A DNA stretch of 6,342 bases. Source: an uncultured Collinsella sp. GTDB taxonomy: Bacteria > Actinomycetota > Coriobacteriia > Coriobacteriales > Coriobacteriaceae. Shown here piece by piece: positions 1 through 5,933 of this stretch (positions are counted from its first letter, which is position 1; each line of letters begins with the position of its first letter). Where the stretch lies: NCBI GenBank assembly GCA_900551625.1, contig URWZ01000101.1, positions 1 through 6,342 on the forward strand, written 5' to 3'. A program made the position numbers and the translations under genes. Under the pieces are notes generated by a model. The model saw nothing but the letters and a program-made list of their open reading frames with translations, ran no database searches and had not been told where the DNA came from.

Positions 1-1108
<1,108 letters not shown>

Positions 1109-1335
1109 AGGAGCCTTCCCTTTCTTATGACAGACCGCCAAGTCAATAGGGCTGATAGAAAACCGGCCCGCGCCCCCTCACAGAAACGCGAGCCGTCAAT
1201 TGAAAAGCTGCAGAATACTGGGTCCCGCCAAAACGAAGCCCACAAGCTCAGCAAGCAAACGTGTTATCGGAGCAGCTTACTGAACCAGAAAGCTTCGCAA
1301 CAACAGCGGTAACCCCACAGGCACCCTCAACGTCA
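1109..1335. other. Intergenic stretch upstream of lacX without a recognised gene
   Basis: This is the lacX-proximal part of the 374-base lacB-lacX gap. I see the lacX ribosome binding site next to 1108. I see no convincing promoter: a TTGACG hexamer on the minus strand (1194-1199) has no matching -10 box at usable spacing. Short open frames here have neither a Shine-Dalgarno sequence nor protein-like composition. The rest of the gap is the structured element described separately. Confidence 0.5.
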
Positions 1336-1440
1336 GCGAGAAGTCAGCTGGCGAGGCAAGGTGCCGTGAAGCGAGGCGGCATTGACCTTCTGGTCATGCC
1401 GCCGAAGCTGAACGGCAGATTGCCCGCCAGATGGCTTCGC
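1336..1440. repeat. Long multi-part palindrome (about 105 nt) between lacB and lacX
   Basis: Nested inverted repeats share one centre near 1390. The innermost stem is GGCGGCATTGACC (1375-1387) against GGTCATGCCGCC (1392-1403), with loop TTCT and one bulged T. Outside it, AGC pairs with GCT (1370-1372/1407-1409), TGCCGT with ACGGCA (1362-1367/1412-1417), and CTGGCGAGGCAA with TTGCCCGCCAG (1348-1359/1420-1430, one bulge). AAG/CTT and GCG/CGC extend the arms to 1336-1343 and 1435-1440. The result is a long bulged hairpin in either strand's RNA. There is no U-run after it, so it is not a standard terminator. It could be an mRNA-stabilising or processing structure in the lac transcript, or a copy of a dispersed palindromic repeat. 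No coding function is evident. Confidence 0.75.
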
Positions 1441-1450
1441 AGCGTCGGCC

Positions 1451-1479
1451 GGTCCGGCGTTCGGCAGAACGCCGGAACC
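1451..1479 (-). other. GC-rich hairpin just after the lacB stop codon
   Basis: A perfect 10-bp stem, TCCGGCGTTC (1453-1462) and GAACGCCGGA (1467-1476), encloses a 4-base loop. GG and CC extend it past one bulged base. It begins 6 bases downstream of the lacB stop on the minus strand. No T-run follows in the transcribed direction, so full intrinsic termination is unlikely. A 3'-end-protecting or attenuating hairpin that lowers lacX-lacC expression relative to lacAB would fit, but that is inference. Confidence 0.6.
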
Positions 1480-1482
1480 TAA

Positions 1483-2007
1483 TTAGTCGTGGTATTCGCC
1501 GCGGTCCCACTTCTCGAGGAACTCGTCAAAGAAGTGCGGGTCAGCCTGAGCCTCGGCGTCGGCCTTGTTGCAGGCATCGATCTTGGCGATCAGGGCATCG
1601 TGCTCGGGGGTCTTCTCGTAGGGCTCCTCCAGGAAGGCAAGCATGATGTCGGCCATCAGGAACTCGCCGGTAATCTTGCCGCCAAAGCCCACGATGTTGG
1701 CGTTGAGCTCGCGACGGGCATACAGGGCAGAGGTCATATCGCGGACCAGGGCGCAGCGGGCGCCGGGAACCTTGTTGACGGCGTTGGTGATGCCGATGCC
1801 GGTGCCGCACAGGGCCACGCCAAAATCGGCCTTGCCGCTGGCGACAGCCTCGCCCACGGCCTTACCGTAGATGGGATAGTGCGTACGGGTGTGGCTGTAG
1901 GTGCCGCAGTCGAGCACCTTGTAGCCAGCCTGCTCCAGGCGGTCGGCCAGATAGATCTTCTCGTCCGTAACGATATGGTCGCAACCGATTGCGATGGTCT
2001 TCTTCAT
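1483..2007 (-). CDS. lacB: Galactose-6-phosphate isomerase subunit LacB
   Basis: A 174-residue RpiB/LacAB-family protein, close to the usual length of about 171. It begins with a Rossmann-like IAIGCDH segment (Asp10, His11) and contains the CGTGIG motif with Cys67 and Thr69, corresponding to the catalytic Cys/Thr of ribose-5-phosphate isomerase B. The family signatures [40 protein letters not shown] and the C-terminal RGEYHD all match LacB. With LacA it forms the heteromeric cytoplasmic isomerase that converts galactose-6-phosphate to tagatose-6-phosphate. At the position where RpiB has its ring-opening His, this chain has ARRELNAN without His; LacA supplies the HN pair. The ATG at 2007 has AAAGGA upstream (2015-2020). 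It lies 63 bases after lacA in the same direction, so co-transcription is likely. Confidence 0.97.
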   Translation of the reverse strand: MKKTIAIGCDHIVTDEKIYLADRLEQAGYKVLDCGTYSHTRTHYPIYGKAVGEAVASGKADFGVALCGTGIGITNAVNKVPGARCALVRDMTSALYARRELNANIVGFGGKITGEFLMADIMLAFLEEPYEKTPEHDALIAKIDACNKADAEAQADPHFFDEFLEKWDRGEYHD

Positions 2008-2070
2008 CAGAACGTCCTTTCGTCTGAATTCACAAGTTGAGGTAGAAGTTCGAGTTCTCGGTGGCTCTCG

Positions 2071-2499
2071 TTAGGCCATCTTGTTGAGCATGTCGACACG
2101 GATCTGGTGACGGCCGCCGGCGTACTGGGCACGCAGGAACTCACGGGCGATCTTCTTAGCGACCTCGGTGCCCACAACGCCCGGGCCCATGGTGACCATG
2201 CGCGAGCCGTTGTGCTCGCGGGTCATGTAAGCGGAACGCTCGTCGGAAATGTTGGCGACGACCATGCCCTTGATCTTGACGGCGGCCATATAGGAGCCGA
2301 CGCCGTACTTATCGAATGCGAAGCCCTGGGAATCCTTGTGCTCCAGCAGGTCCTTGGCAACGGCGGTCGCGGAATCGACAAAGTCCGCGGCAGGGGTCTC
2401 GGAATAGTCGACGACCTCGTGACCGTCGGCGATGAGCATCTCCTTGATGGACTCCTTCATCGACATACCGTCGGCATCGGAAGCGATTACAACCCTCAT
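2071..2499 (-). CDS. lacA: Galactose-6-phosphate isomerase subunit LacA
   Basis: A 142-residue RpiB/LacAB-family protein of normal LacA length. Diagnostic stretches are KIKGMVVANISDERSAYMTR, EHNGSRMVTMG (His96-Asn97) and the C-terminal GGRHQIRVDMLNKMA. The CGTG motif of LacB and RpiB is replaced by DKYGVGS (about 63-69), so LacA alone lacks the catalytic Cys. In the known LacAB enzyme the active site is built from both chains, and the residues here are complementary. The reaction is galactose-6-phosphate to tagatose-6-phosphate. The ATG at 2499 follows a strong AAGGAGGA (2504-2511 on the complementary strand), the best ribosome binding site in the window. It is the first structural gene of the lacA-lacB-lacX-lacC run and is preceded by an AT-rich control region rich in GAACA/TGTTC half-sites. 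Confidence 0.96.
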   Translation of the reverse strand: MRVVIASDADGMSMKESIKEMLIADGHEVVDYSETPAADFVDSATAVAKDLLEHKDSQGFAFDKYGVGSYMAAVKIKGMVVANISDERSAYMTREHNGSRMVTMGPGVVGTEVAKKIAREFLRAQYAGGRHQIRVDMLNKMA

Positions 2500-2573
2500 G
2501 ACATCCTCCTTGAGAGATACGCAGGTGCGTAGTTTCTGTTTGGAAGTGTTGAATCGCGTTCAGGTCCGGGCAT
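2496..2573 (-). CDS. Possible 25-codon leader ORF overlapping the lacA start
   Basis: An ATG at 2573 opens a 25-codon frame beginning MPGPERDST. Its TGA stop overlaps the lacA start codon in an ATGA arrangement. The lacA Shine-Dalgarno sequence lies inside its last codons. The first ten bases, ATGCCCGGAC, recur in the lacF leader (4475-4484 on the complementary strand), where they again open a frame starting MPG and then RD, although that frame runs on through lacF. No Shine-Dalgarno precedes either ATG. The peptide resembles nothing I know. It could be a translationally coupled leader, or the shared ten bases could be a DNA site. Evidence is thin. Confidence 0.2.
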   Translation of the reverse strand: MPGPERDSTLPNRNYAPAYLSRRMS

Positions 2574-2700
2574 CTGAATGTGCGGTTCTTCACTGTTCAT
2601 GTTTATTTGAACACATTCGAACAGTAACTGCAACAACTATTTGTTTATCTTTGTTCTTTTTTGAACAAATATCGTTCACGGATGATTGCTGACCGTTTGA
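2550..2700 (-). promoter_or_regulatory. lacA control region with clustered TGTTC/GAACA half-sites
   Basis: This AT-rich stretch upstream of lacA contains several repeated elements. TGTTCA-N8-TGAACA (2594-2613) is an exact inverted repeat. TTGTTC-N6-GAACAA (2651-2668) is a second exact inverted repeat. TGAACA-CAT-TCGAACA (2608-2623) recurs upstream of lacF. GTTC-type cores at 2653, 2674 and (as GTTT) 2695 are spaced exactly 21 bp. TGAA-TCGCG-TTCA (2550-2562) is a short odd dyad nearer the gene. These are candidate binding sites for a sugar-responsive regulator. I cannot place a confident -35/-10 pair. Confidence 0.5.
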
Positions 2701-2732
2701 GCCGGGCGCGGACGTAGCGACCATGTGTTCAA

Positions 2733-2772
2733 CAAACAAAAGGGCGGCCAAGAACGTGTCTCGGCCGCCCTT
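2733..2772 (-). terminator. Intrinsic terminator of the membrane-protein gene
   Basis: A perfect 10-bp stem, AAGGGCGGCC (2740-2749) with GGCCGCCCTT (2763-2772), is extended by three further pairs past one mismatch and closes a 5-base loop. Read on the minus strand it is followed by TTTTGTTTGTT. It begins 35 bases after the stop of the membrane-protein gene and separates that gene from lacA. Confidence 0.88.
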
Positions 2773-2806
2773 CGGCGGTATTCCCCGGTATATACAGCTG
2801 TTTTAG

Positions 2807-3838
2807 CTACTCGGACTGCCCACCCTTTTTGGCGTGCTTGGACGGAGCACTCAGAAAGCGGCCCGTCAAATAGTTCGCCGGGCCGGAAATATCGATCCCC
2901 AGCAGCACGTGTCCCAGCCACAGGAACGCCACGAGCACCAGCAGCGGGATAACGCACGAGGTCACGATCATCACGATGACGCCTTCAATCAGATCGGTCA
3001 CCTGCCGCACAATCTCATCGGTCATCTGCTTGGCGCCGCTGGTCACCGACGTAACAAGGCTCGATGCCCCATCAGTCAACTGCTCGAGCACGTTTTTGGA
3101 CTCCGTGGCCTCGGATTTTTTCTTGTTCGATTTTGAGCTGGTCTCGGCTGACTTGTCCGTGGTGTCGGCCGCGTCCGCAGCGTCCGCAGCCTTTTGCTCA
3201 GCTTGCTCAATACTTACGCGATACGTTTCATCGACCTTCTGCGACACCCATACGCTCGCGGGCACGAGCGCCATGCCGATCACGGCAACCACCAGCACGC
3301 GCGTCGCCACACGGCGCAGGACAGCGCTCGTGCTCCAGCGCCCGTGAATACCGAGCGACACCGCAAAGAGCACCAACGCAAACGGGATTAAGATGCCCAG
3401 GCCAACCGACCAGAAAATGGTTAGCAGGTATTTCTCGAGGTAGAGCACGGCAAGCACGATACCCAAGTTTCCTGAAAGCTGCGCGAGCTGTTCGGCAACC
3501 GGCGTTCCCGTATCACCCGGCAGCGCGGTAATGCCCGCAGACAGCGCCACGCACGAGGTCGTGAGCGCCAGTACATTACCCTTCTTTTGATCGATGACCT
3601 CGATGGTGGAGTCCCAAGTTTTGGTATCGGCGAAATGCGGACGAGCTACAAAGCCCGACAGCAACGCCAGCACCACGAGCGCAACGATAATACCGATCTG
3701 CAGCTTTTTGTTTGCGCACACGACATCGGACAGGCTGGGCTGCAGCTCGGTTACCGTCGTGTGCTCGGTTATCTGGACAGGACGCCCATGAGCCATCTCG
3801 TGTGCGCCTCTTTTTTGTATTGACCCGTTATCCGGCAT
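2807..3838 (-). CDS. Multi-pass membrane protein of unknown function
   Basis: I do not recognise this 343-residue protein. It has a polar N-terminus of about 45 residues and a hydrophobic helix at about 46-64. A weaker hydrophobic stretch lies at about 88-106 and helices follow at about 124-134/139-163 and 179-199. A long polar segment (about 200-285) comes next, ending in a possible amphipathic helix, and a last strong hydrophobic segment spans about 286-314. The polar segment is rich in Ala, Asp, Ser, Lys and Glu (ADAADAADTTDKSAE, KSNKKKSEATESK), low in complexity and probably helical or disordered. The tail is basic. The ATG at 3838 has GGAGG seven bases upstream; an internal ATG at 3796 has only GAGG. 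It has its own upstream region and terminator, so it is probably a single-gene unit between the two lac transcripts. No enzyme or transporter motif is visible, and a link to lactose metabolism is only positional. Confidence 0.85.
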   Translation of the reverse strand: MPDNGSIQKRGAHEMAHGRPVQITEHTTVTELQPSLSDVVCANKKLQIGIIVALVVLALLSGFVARPHFADTKTWDSTIEVIDQKKGNVLALTTSCVALSAGITALPGDTGTPVAEQLAQLSGNLGIVLAVLYLEKYLLTIFWSVGLGILIPFALVLFAVSLGIHGRWSTSAVLRRVATRVLVVAVIGMALVPASVWVSQKVDETYRVSIEQAEQKAADAADAADTTDKSAETSSKSNKKKSEATESKNVLEQLTDGASSLVTSVTSGAKQMTDEIVRQVTDLIEGVIVMIVTSCVIPLLVLVAFLWLGHVLLGIDISGPANYLTGRFLSAPSKHAKKGGQSE

Positions 3839-3876
3839 TTGGATACCTCCTCAGTCCGGCGTTTAATGCGAAAGGA

Positions 3877-3882
3877 AGTATA
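3877..3882 (-). promoter_or_regulatory. Possible -10 box of the membrane-protein gene
   Basis: TATACT on the minus strand, 39 bases before the ATG at 3838. No good -35 hexamer is found 16-18 bases upstream, so this rests on the -10 match and position alone. Confidence 0.3.
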
Positions 3883-3954
3883 CCCACCGAGCAAAAATCG
3901 AACGGGAGGACAACGGTGCGCTCCAAGACTGTCCCCAATGACTATCTCCGGATG

Positions 3955-4021
3955 AGTTGCGGTGGAATAGGGATTGTTTTGCGCCCGTCAGCCCCTATTC
4001 AGTCCCTATTTCACCGCAACT
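3955..4021. repeat. Long inverted repeat (hairpin) between lacF and the membrane-protein gene
   Basis: The arm GTTGCGGTGGAATAGGGA (3956-3973) is the reverse complement of TCCCTATTTCACCGCAAC (4003-4020) except at one position. Pairing extends to 3955/4021 outside and to 3976/4000 inside. The loop is 23 bases and holds a further CCCTATT (3993-3999), so the left arm has two possible partners. Both imperfect positions are G-U in RNA of the plus strand but mismatches in RNA of the minus strand. It lies just beyond the lacF terminator. It looks like a dispersed palindromic repeat or an independent structured element rather than part of lacF's terminator. Confidence 0.8.
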
Positions 4022-4033
4022 TGGAGGAGGACA

Positions 4034-4066
4034 GAAAAAGCCCTGCTGCGGATAGCGGCAGGGCTT
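4034..4066 (-). terminator. Intrinsic terminator of lacF
   Basis: A perfect 9-bp stem, AAGCCCTGC (4038-4046) with GCAGGGCTT (4058-4066), can gain two inner pairs past a mismatch. On the minus strand it is followed by a T-run (complement of 4035-4039). It starts 30 bases after the lacF stop codon. Confidence 0.9.
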
Positions 4067-4095
4067 ATGGAAGGGGACTTGGTTGTGAGGGCTCG

Positions 4096-4434
4096 TTAGG
4101 CGAGCTTGGCCTCGAGCTCGGCGATGCGCTTGTAGGCATCGATGGTAAAGCGGGCCTGCTTCTCCAGGATCATAGTGGTCATGAGGGTGTCCTGAGCGTG
4201 AGCCATGATGAAGGTCATCTCCATCTCGCCACCGCCGGCCTCCTGCGAAAGCAGCTTGGTCTGCGTGTCGTGGGCACCGATGAGCGCATCGCTGGCATCC
4301 TTGTGCAGCTGCTCGGCCTTCTCAAAGTCACCCTCGCGAGCAGCATCGAGCGCTGCAAGCAGATCGGTCTGGGCGTCACCTGCGTATGCGACAATCTCGA
4401 ATCCAACCATCGAGATTTCTTCTTTGGTTGCCAT
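4096..4434 (-). CDS. lacF: PTS lactose-specific IIA component LacF
   Basis: A 112-residue soluble PTS IIA protein of the lactose/cellobiose family, full length for the family. GFEIVAYAGDA opens the first helix, and MAHAQDTLMTT holds the phosphorylation site His79 and the metal-binding Asp82 (His78/Asp81 in the lactococcal protein). It accepts phosphate from HPr and passes it to the IIB domain of LacE, working as a trimer in the cytoplasm. The ATG at 4434 is preceded by AAAGGAA six bases upstream. It lies 214 bases after the LacI-family gene in the same direction, with no terminator visible between them. It has its own AT-rich control region and ends in a clear terminator. It is separated from lacE, which lies on the other strand beyond the regulator gene; in many lac operons lacF and lacE are adjacent. 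CelC/ChbA-type IIA is the alternative, but lacE and lacAB nearby favour lactose. Confidence 0.93.
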   Translation of the reverse strand: MATKEEISMVGFEIVAYAGDAQTDLLAALDAAREGDFEKAEQLHKDASDALIGAHDTQTKLLSQEAGGGEMEMTFIMAHAQDTLMTTMILEKQARFTIDAYKRIAELEAKLA

Positions 4435-4474
4435 ATTGCGTTCCTTTCACATATGAACCAATGGAGAGCATCGC

Positions 4475-4617
4475 GTCCGGGCATACGCGCTGCGTTCTGT
4501 ATGGCAGAAACATTAACATTCAAACAAAAAAGAACAGCGCAAAACGTAATTTCAAGCTATGAACGGTCACTTTTCGCCCGTGAACGGTTTTTAAACCAAT
4601 CTGAACAATATCGAACA
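4475..4617 (-). promoter_or_regulatory. lacF control region with 21-bp-phased TGAAC repeats
   Basis: On the plus strand TGAAC occurs at 4560, 4581 and 4602, exactly 21 bp apart, with CGAAC ten bases further at 4612. The first two copies are identical over eight bases (TGAACGGT). The last two form TGAACA-ATA-TCGAACA (4602-4617), the same arrangement as 2608-2623 upstream of lacA. CAAAAAAGAACA (4525-4536) also recurs upstream of lacA as its complement (2652-2663). GTCCGGGCAT (4475-4484) recurs in the lacA leader (2564-2573). Spacing of two helical turns suggests a protein binding one face of the DNA. No confident -35/-10 pair was found. Confidence 0.5.
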
Positions 4618-4648
4618 CAATTAGCGGAAACCCAAACAGGCCCGTGCC

Positions 4649-5653
4649 CTAGCGCCAATCGCGCACCGTATCGCCCTCGACGAGTACGCCCGGAAACAGC
4701 ATGTGCTCCACACCGGGTTCAACGCCCTCGGCACCGGCGATCTTATCGACCGCCCACATGCCGACGCGCTTGTTGTCAAAGCGCACCGTAGTCAGGCGAC
4801 AATCGGGCACGATGTCGCCCAGACTGTCATCAACACCCACCACGCTCACGTCCTGGGGCACGCGCTTCCCGCGCGACTCGAGCCCACGGATGCAGCCATA
4901 TGCCATGGCATCGTTGGAGGCATAAATGGCCGTACAGGTCGGATCGTCCGCCAGAGCCTGACCGGCAGCATACCCGCTCTGTGCCGTCCAATCGCCGCGC
5001 ACGAGCTGCGGGGGCTCAATGCCATGCGCACGCAATGTCTCGCGCCAGCCTTCCTCGCGCCGCATGCCCGAAAGCGAGCGCTCGGGACACGAGATAAAGT
5101 GCACGGTTTTGTGCCCCCGCCCCAGCAAGTACTCGACCACCTGGCGCGAACAATCGAACTGGTCGTTATCGACCGTTGAACAGAGCGGGTGCTCCAACAT
5201 CGTAACGAGCACCGTCTGCATGCCGGGCAGCGGCTCGAAGGTTCCAAAGTCCGCCGGCATGCGGTTCATAATCACAACCATGCCATCCACCGGCAGTGCG
5301 CTCATGCGCGACGATGCGCTCTCGAGGGTATACGGATGCCCGTCTACTTTAGTGAGGGTGATGGCATAGCCATGTTTGTCGGCCGCGGCGGCAAAGCCCT
5401 CCATACGGTCGAGGTTGCCGGTACCGGTAATGTTGAACATGGCGACGCCGACGGTCTTAAACCTGCCACGGCGCAGCGATCGACCGGCAAAATTGGGGCG
5501 ATACCCCAGCTCGCGCATGGCGGCACGCACGCGTTCCTTGGTCTCGGGGCGCACGCTGGGCGAATCGTGCACGGTGCGCGAGACCGTCTGCTCCGAGACG
5601 CCCGCGAGGCGCGCTACGTCTTTGACGGATACCGATTTTTTAACAGCGGCCAT
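4649..5653 (-). CDS. LacI-family transcriptional regulator of the lac locus
   Basis: A 334-residue LacI/GalR-family repressor of standard length. The N-terminal helix-turn-helix runs about 8-32 (VKDVARLAGVSEQTVSRTV), followed by VRPETKERVRAAMRELGYRPN. A hinge helix with the DNA-inserting Leu (Leu60 in RSLRRG) comes next, then a periplasmic-binding-protein-like effector domain from about 66 to the end (GVAMFNITG, STVDNDQFDCSR, AIYASNDAMAYG, VSVVGVDDS). The ATG at 5653 has only a weak GAAAGA upstream. It is transcribed divergently from lacE and towards lacF, so it most likely controls both. The effector is probably a lactose- or galactose-derived sugar or sugar phosphate, which cannot be read from sequence. 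The Gram-positive tagatose-6-phosphate lac operons classically use the unrelated DeoR-family LacR, so I leave the symbol empty. Confidence 0.93.
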   Translation of the reverse strand: MAAVKKSVSVKDVARLAGVSEQTVSRTVHDSPSVRPETKERVRAAMRELGYRPNFAGRSLRRGRFKTVGVAMFNITGTGNLDRMEGFAAAADKHGYAITLTKVDGHPYTLESASSRMSALPVDGMVVIMNRMPADFGTFEPLPGMQTVLVTMLEHPLCSTVDNDQFDCSRQVVEYLLGRGHKTVHFISCPERSLSGMRREEGWRETLRAHGIEPPQLVRGDWTAQSGYAAGQALADDPTCTAIYASNDAMAYGCIRGLESRGKRVPQDVSVVGVDDSLGDIVPDCRLTTVRFDNKRVGMWAVDKIAGAEGVEPGVEHMLFPGVLVEGDTVRDWR

Positions 5654-5663
5654 AGATTGATCT

Positions 5664-5687
5664 TTCTATGTCAACGATGCCATTGGT
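5664..5687. promoter_or_regulatory. Candidate operator OC next to the LacI-family gene start
   Basis: A CG-centred imperfect dyad with halves TTCTATGTCAAC and GATGCCATTGGT. Read outward from the centre, the half GATGCCATTGGT matches GTTGCCATTGTG of the element at 5809-5832 in nine of twelve positions. The other half begins GTTGACAT. It lies 11-34 bases before the repressor start codon and downstream of its likely promoter, a usual place for an autoregulatory site. The match is partial. Confidence 0.35.
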
Positions 5688-5719
5688 GGCACCCTGCGCA
5701 TTCAAATGAAACGCCTTCA

Positions 5720-5725
5720 AGTATA
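5720..5725 (-). promoter_or_regulatory. Possible -10 box of the LacI-family gene
   Basis: TATACT on the minus strand, 67 bases before the ATG at 5653, in GGATATACTTG. No good -35 hexamer lies at 16-18 bases. The short dyad TGAA-ACGCC-TTCA (5707-5719) directly follows it, where transcription would start. Confidence 0.35.
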
Positions 5726-5808
5726 TCCAACGCCTCCCCCACCATACGCTCACCACCCAAAACCTACCGTTCACCGACATTTTTGCTTCCCCGAACGGCT
5801 TTTGGTGC

Positions 5809-5832
5809 CCAAATATTAACGTTGCCATTGTG
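5809..5832. promoter_or_regulatory. Candidate operator OB in the lacE-repressor interval
   Basis: A CG-centred imperfect dyad with halves CCAAATATTAAC and GTTGCCATTGTG. The right half matches the left half of the element at 5929-5952, read outward as GTTGCCATTTTG, in eleven of twelve positions. The centre lies 120 bp from that element's centre, so two repressor dimers could loop the DNA between them. LacI-family proteins typically bind dyads with a central CG step, which fits. Confidence 0.45.
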
Positions 5833-5918
5833 CAAACACAGAGCCACCGGGCGGCTCAAACGTTTACGCGTAAGGAATCGACGGTTCGCAGGCACAGGAA
5901 CCACCGGTTCGCGTCTTT

Positions 5919-5933
5919 TTTTGTGTCACAAAA
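5919..5933. promoter_or_regulatory. Perfect short palindrome beside candidate operator OA
   Basis: TTTTGTG-T-CACAAAA is an exact inverted repeat of seven bases around one central base. It overlaps the first five bases of the CG-centred dyad at 5929-5952, so the two could be exclusive binding sites. The protein that might bind is unknown. Confidence 0.35.

Noticed and set aside
1109..1141. Upstream TTG start for the epimerase gene, adding eleven residues
   Set aside because: The extension MAVCHKKGKAP has no counterpart in the family and the ATG at 1108 has a ribosome binding site.
1451..1479. Standard intrinsic terminator after lacB
   Set aside because: The stem is strong, but no T-run follows it on the minus strand and lacX and lacC continue the pathway in the same direction.
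1261..1482. 73-codon plus-strand frame through the palindrome
   Set aside because: The region is dominated by inverted repeats, the frame has no ribosome binding site, and the neighbouring genes are all on the other strand.
1489..2040. 183-codon plus-strand open frame opposite lacB
   Set aside because: It is a shadow of lacB caused by GC-rich codon use. Its Gly/Val/Ala-rich translation is unrelated to any family and the real gene is unmistakable on the minus strand.
2107..2532. 141-codon plus-strand open frame opposite lacA
   Set aside because: A mirror of lacA with low-information composition and no ribosome binding site.
3712..4791. 359-codon plus-strand open frame
   Set aside because: It runs antisense through the membrane-protein start, the inverted repeat, all of lacF and its control region. 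Its composition is not protein-like, it has no family motif, and lacF on the other strand is certain.
5864..5873. Palindrome TTACGCGTAA as a repressor operator
   Set aside because: It is a perfect 10-base palindrome but has no second copy and no similarity to the recurring half-site in the same interval, so I only noted it.
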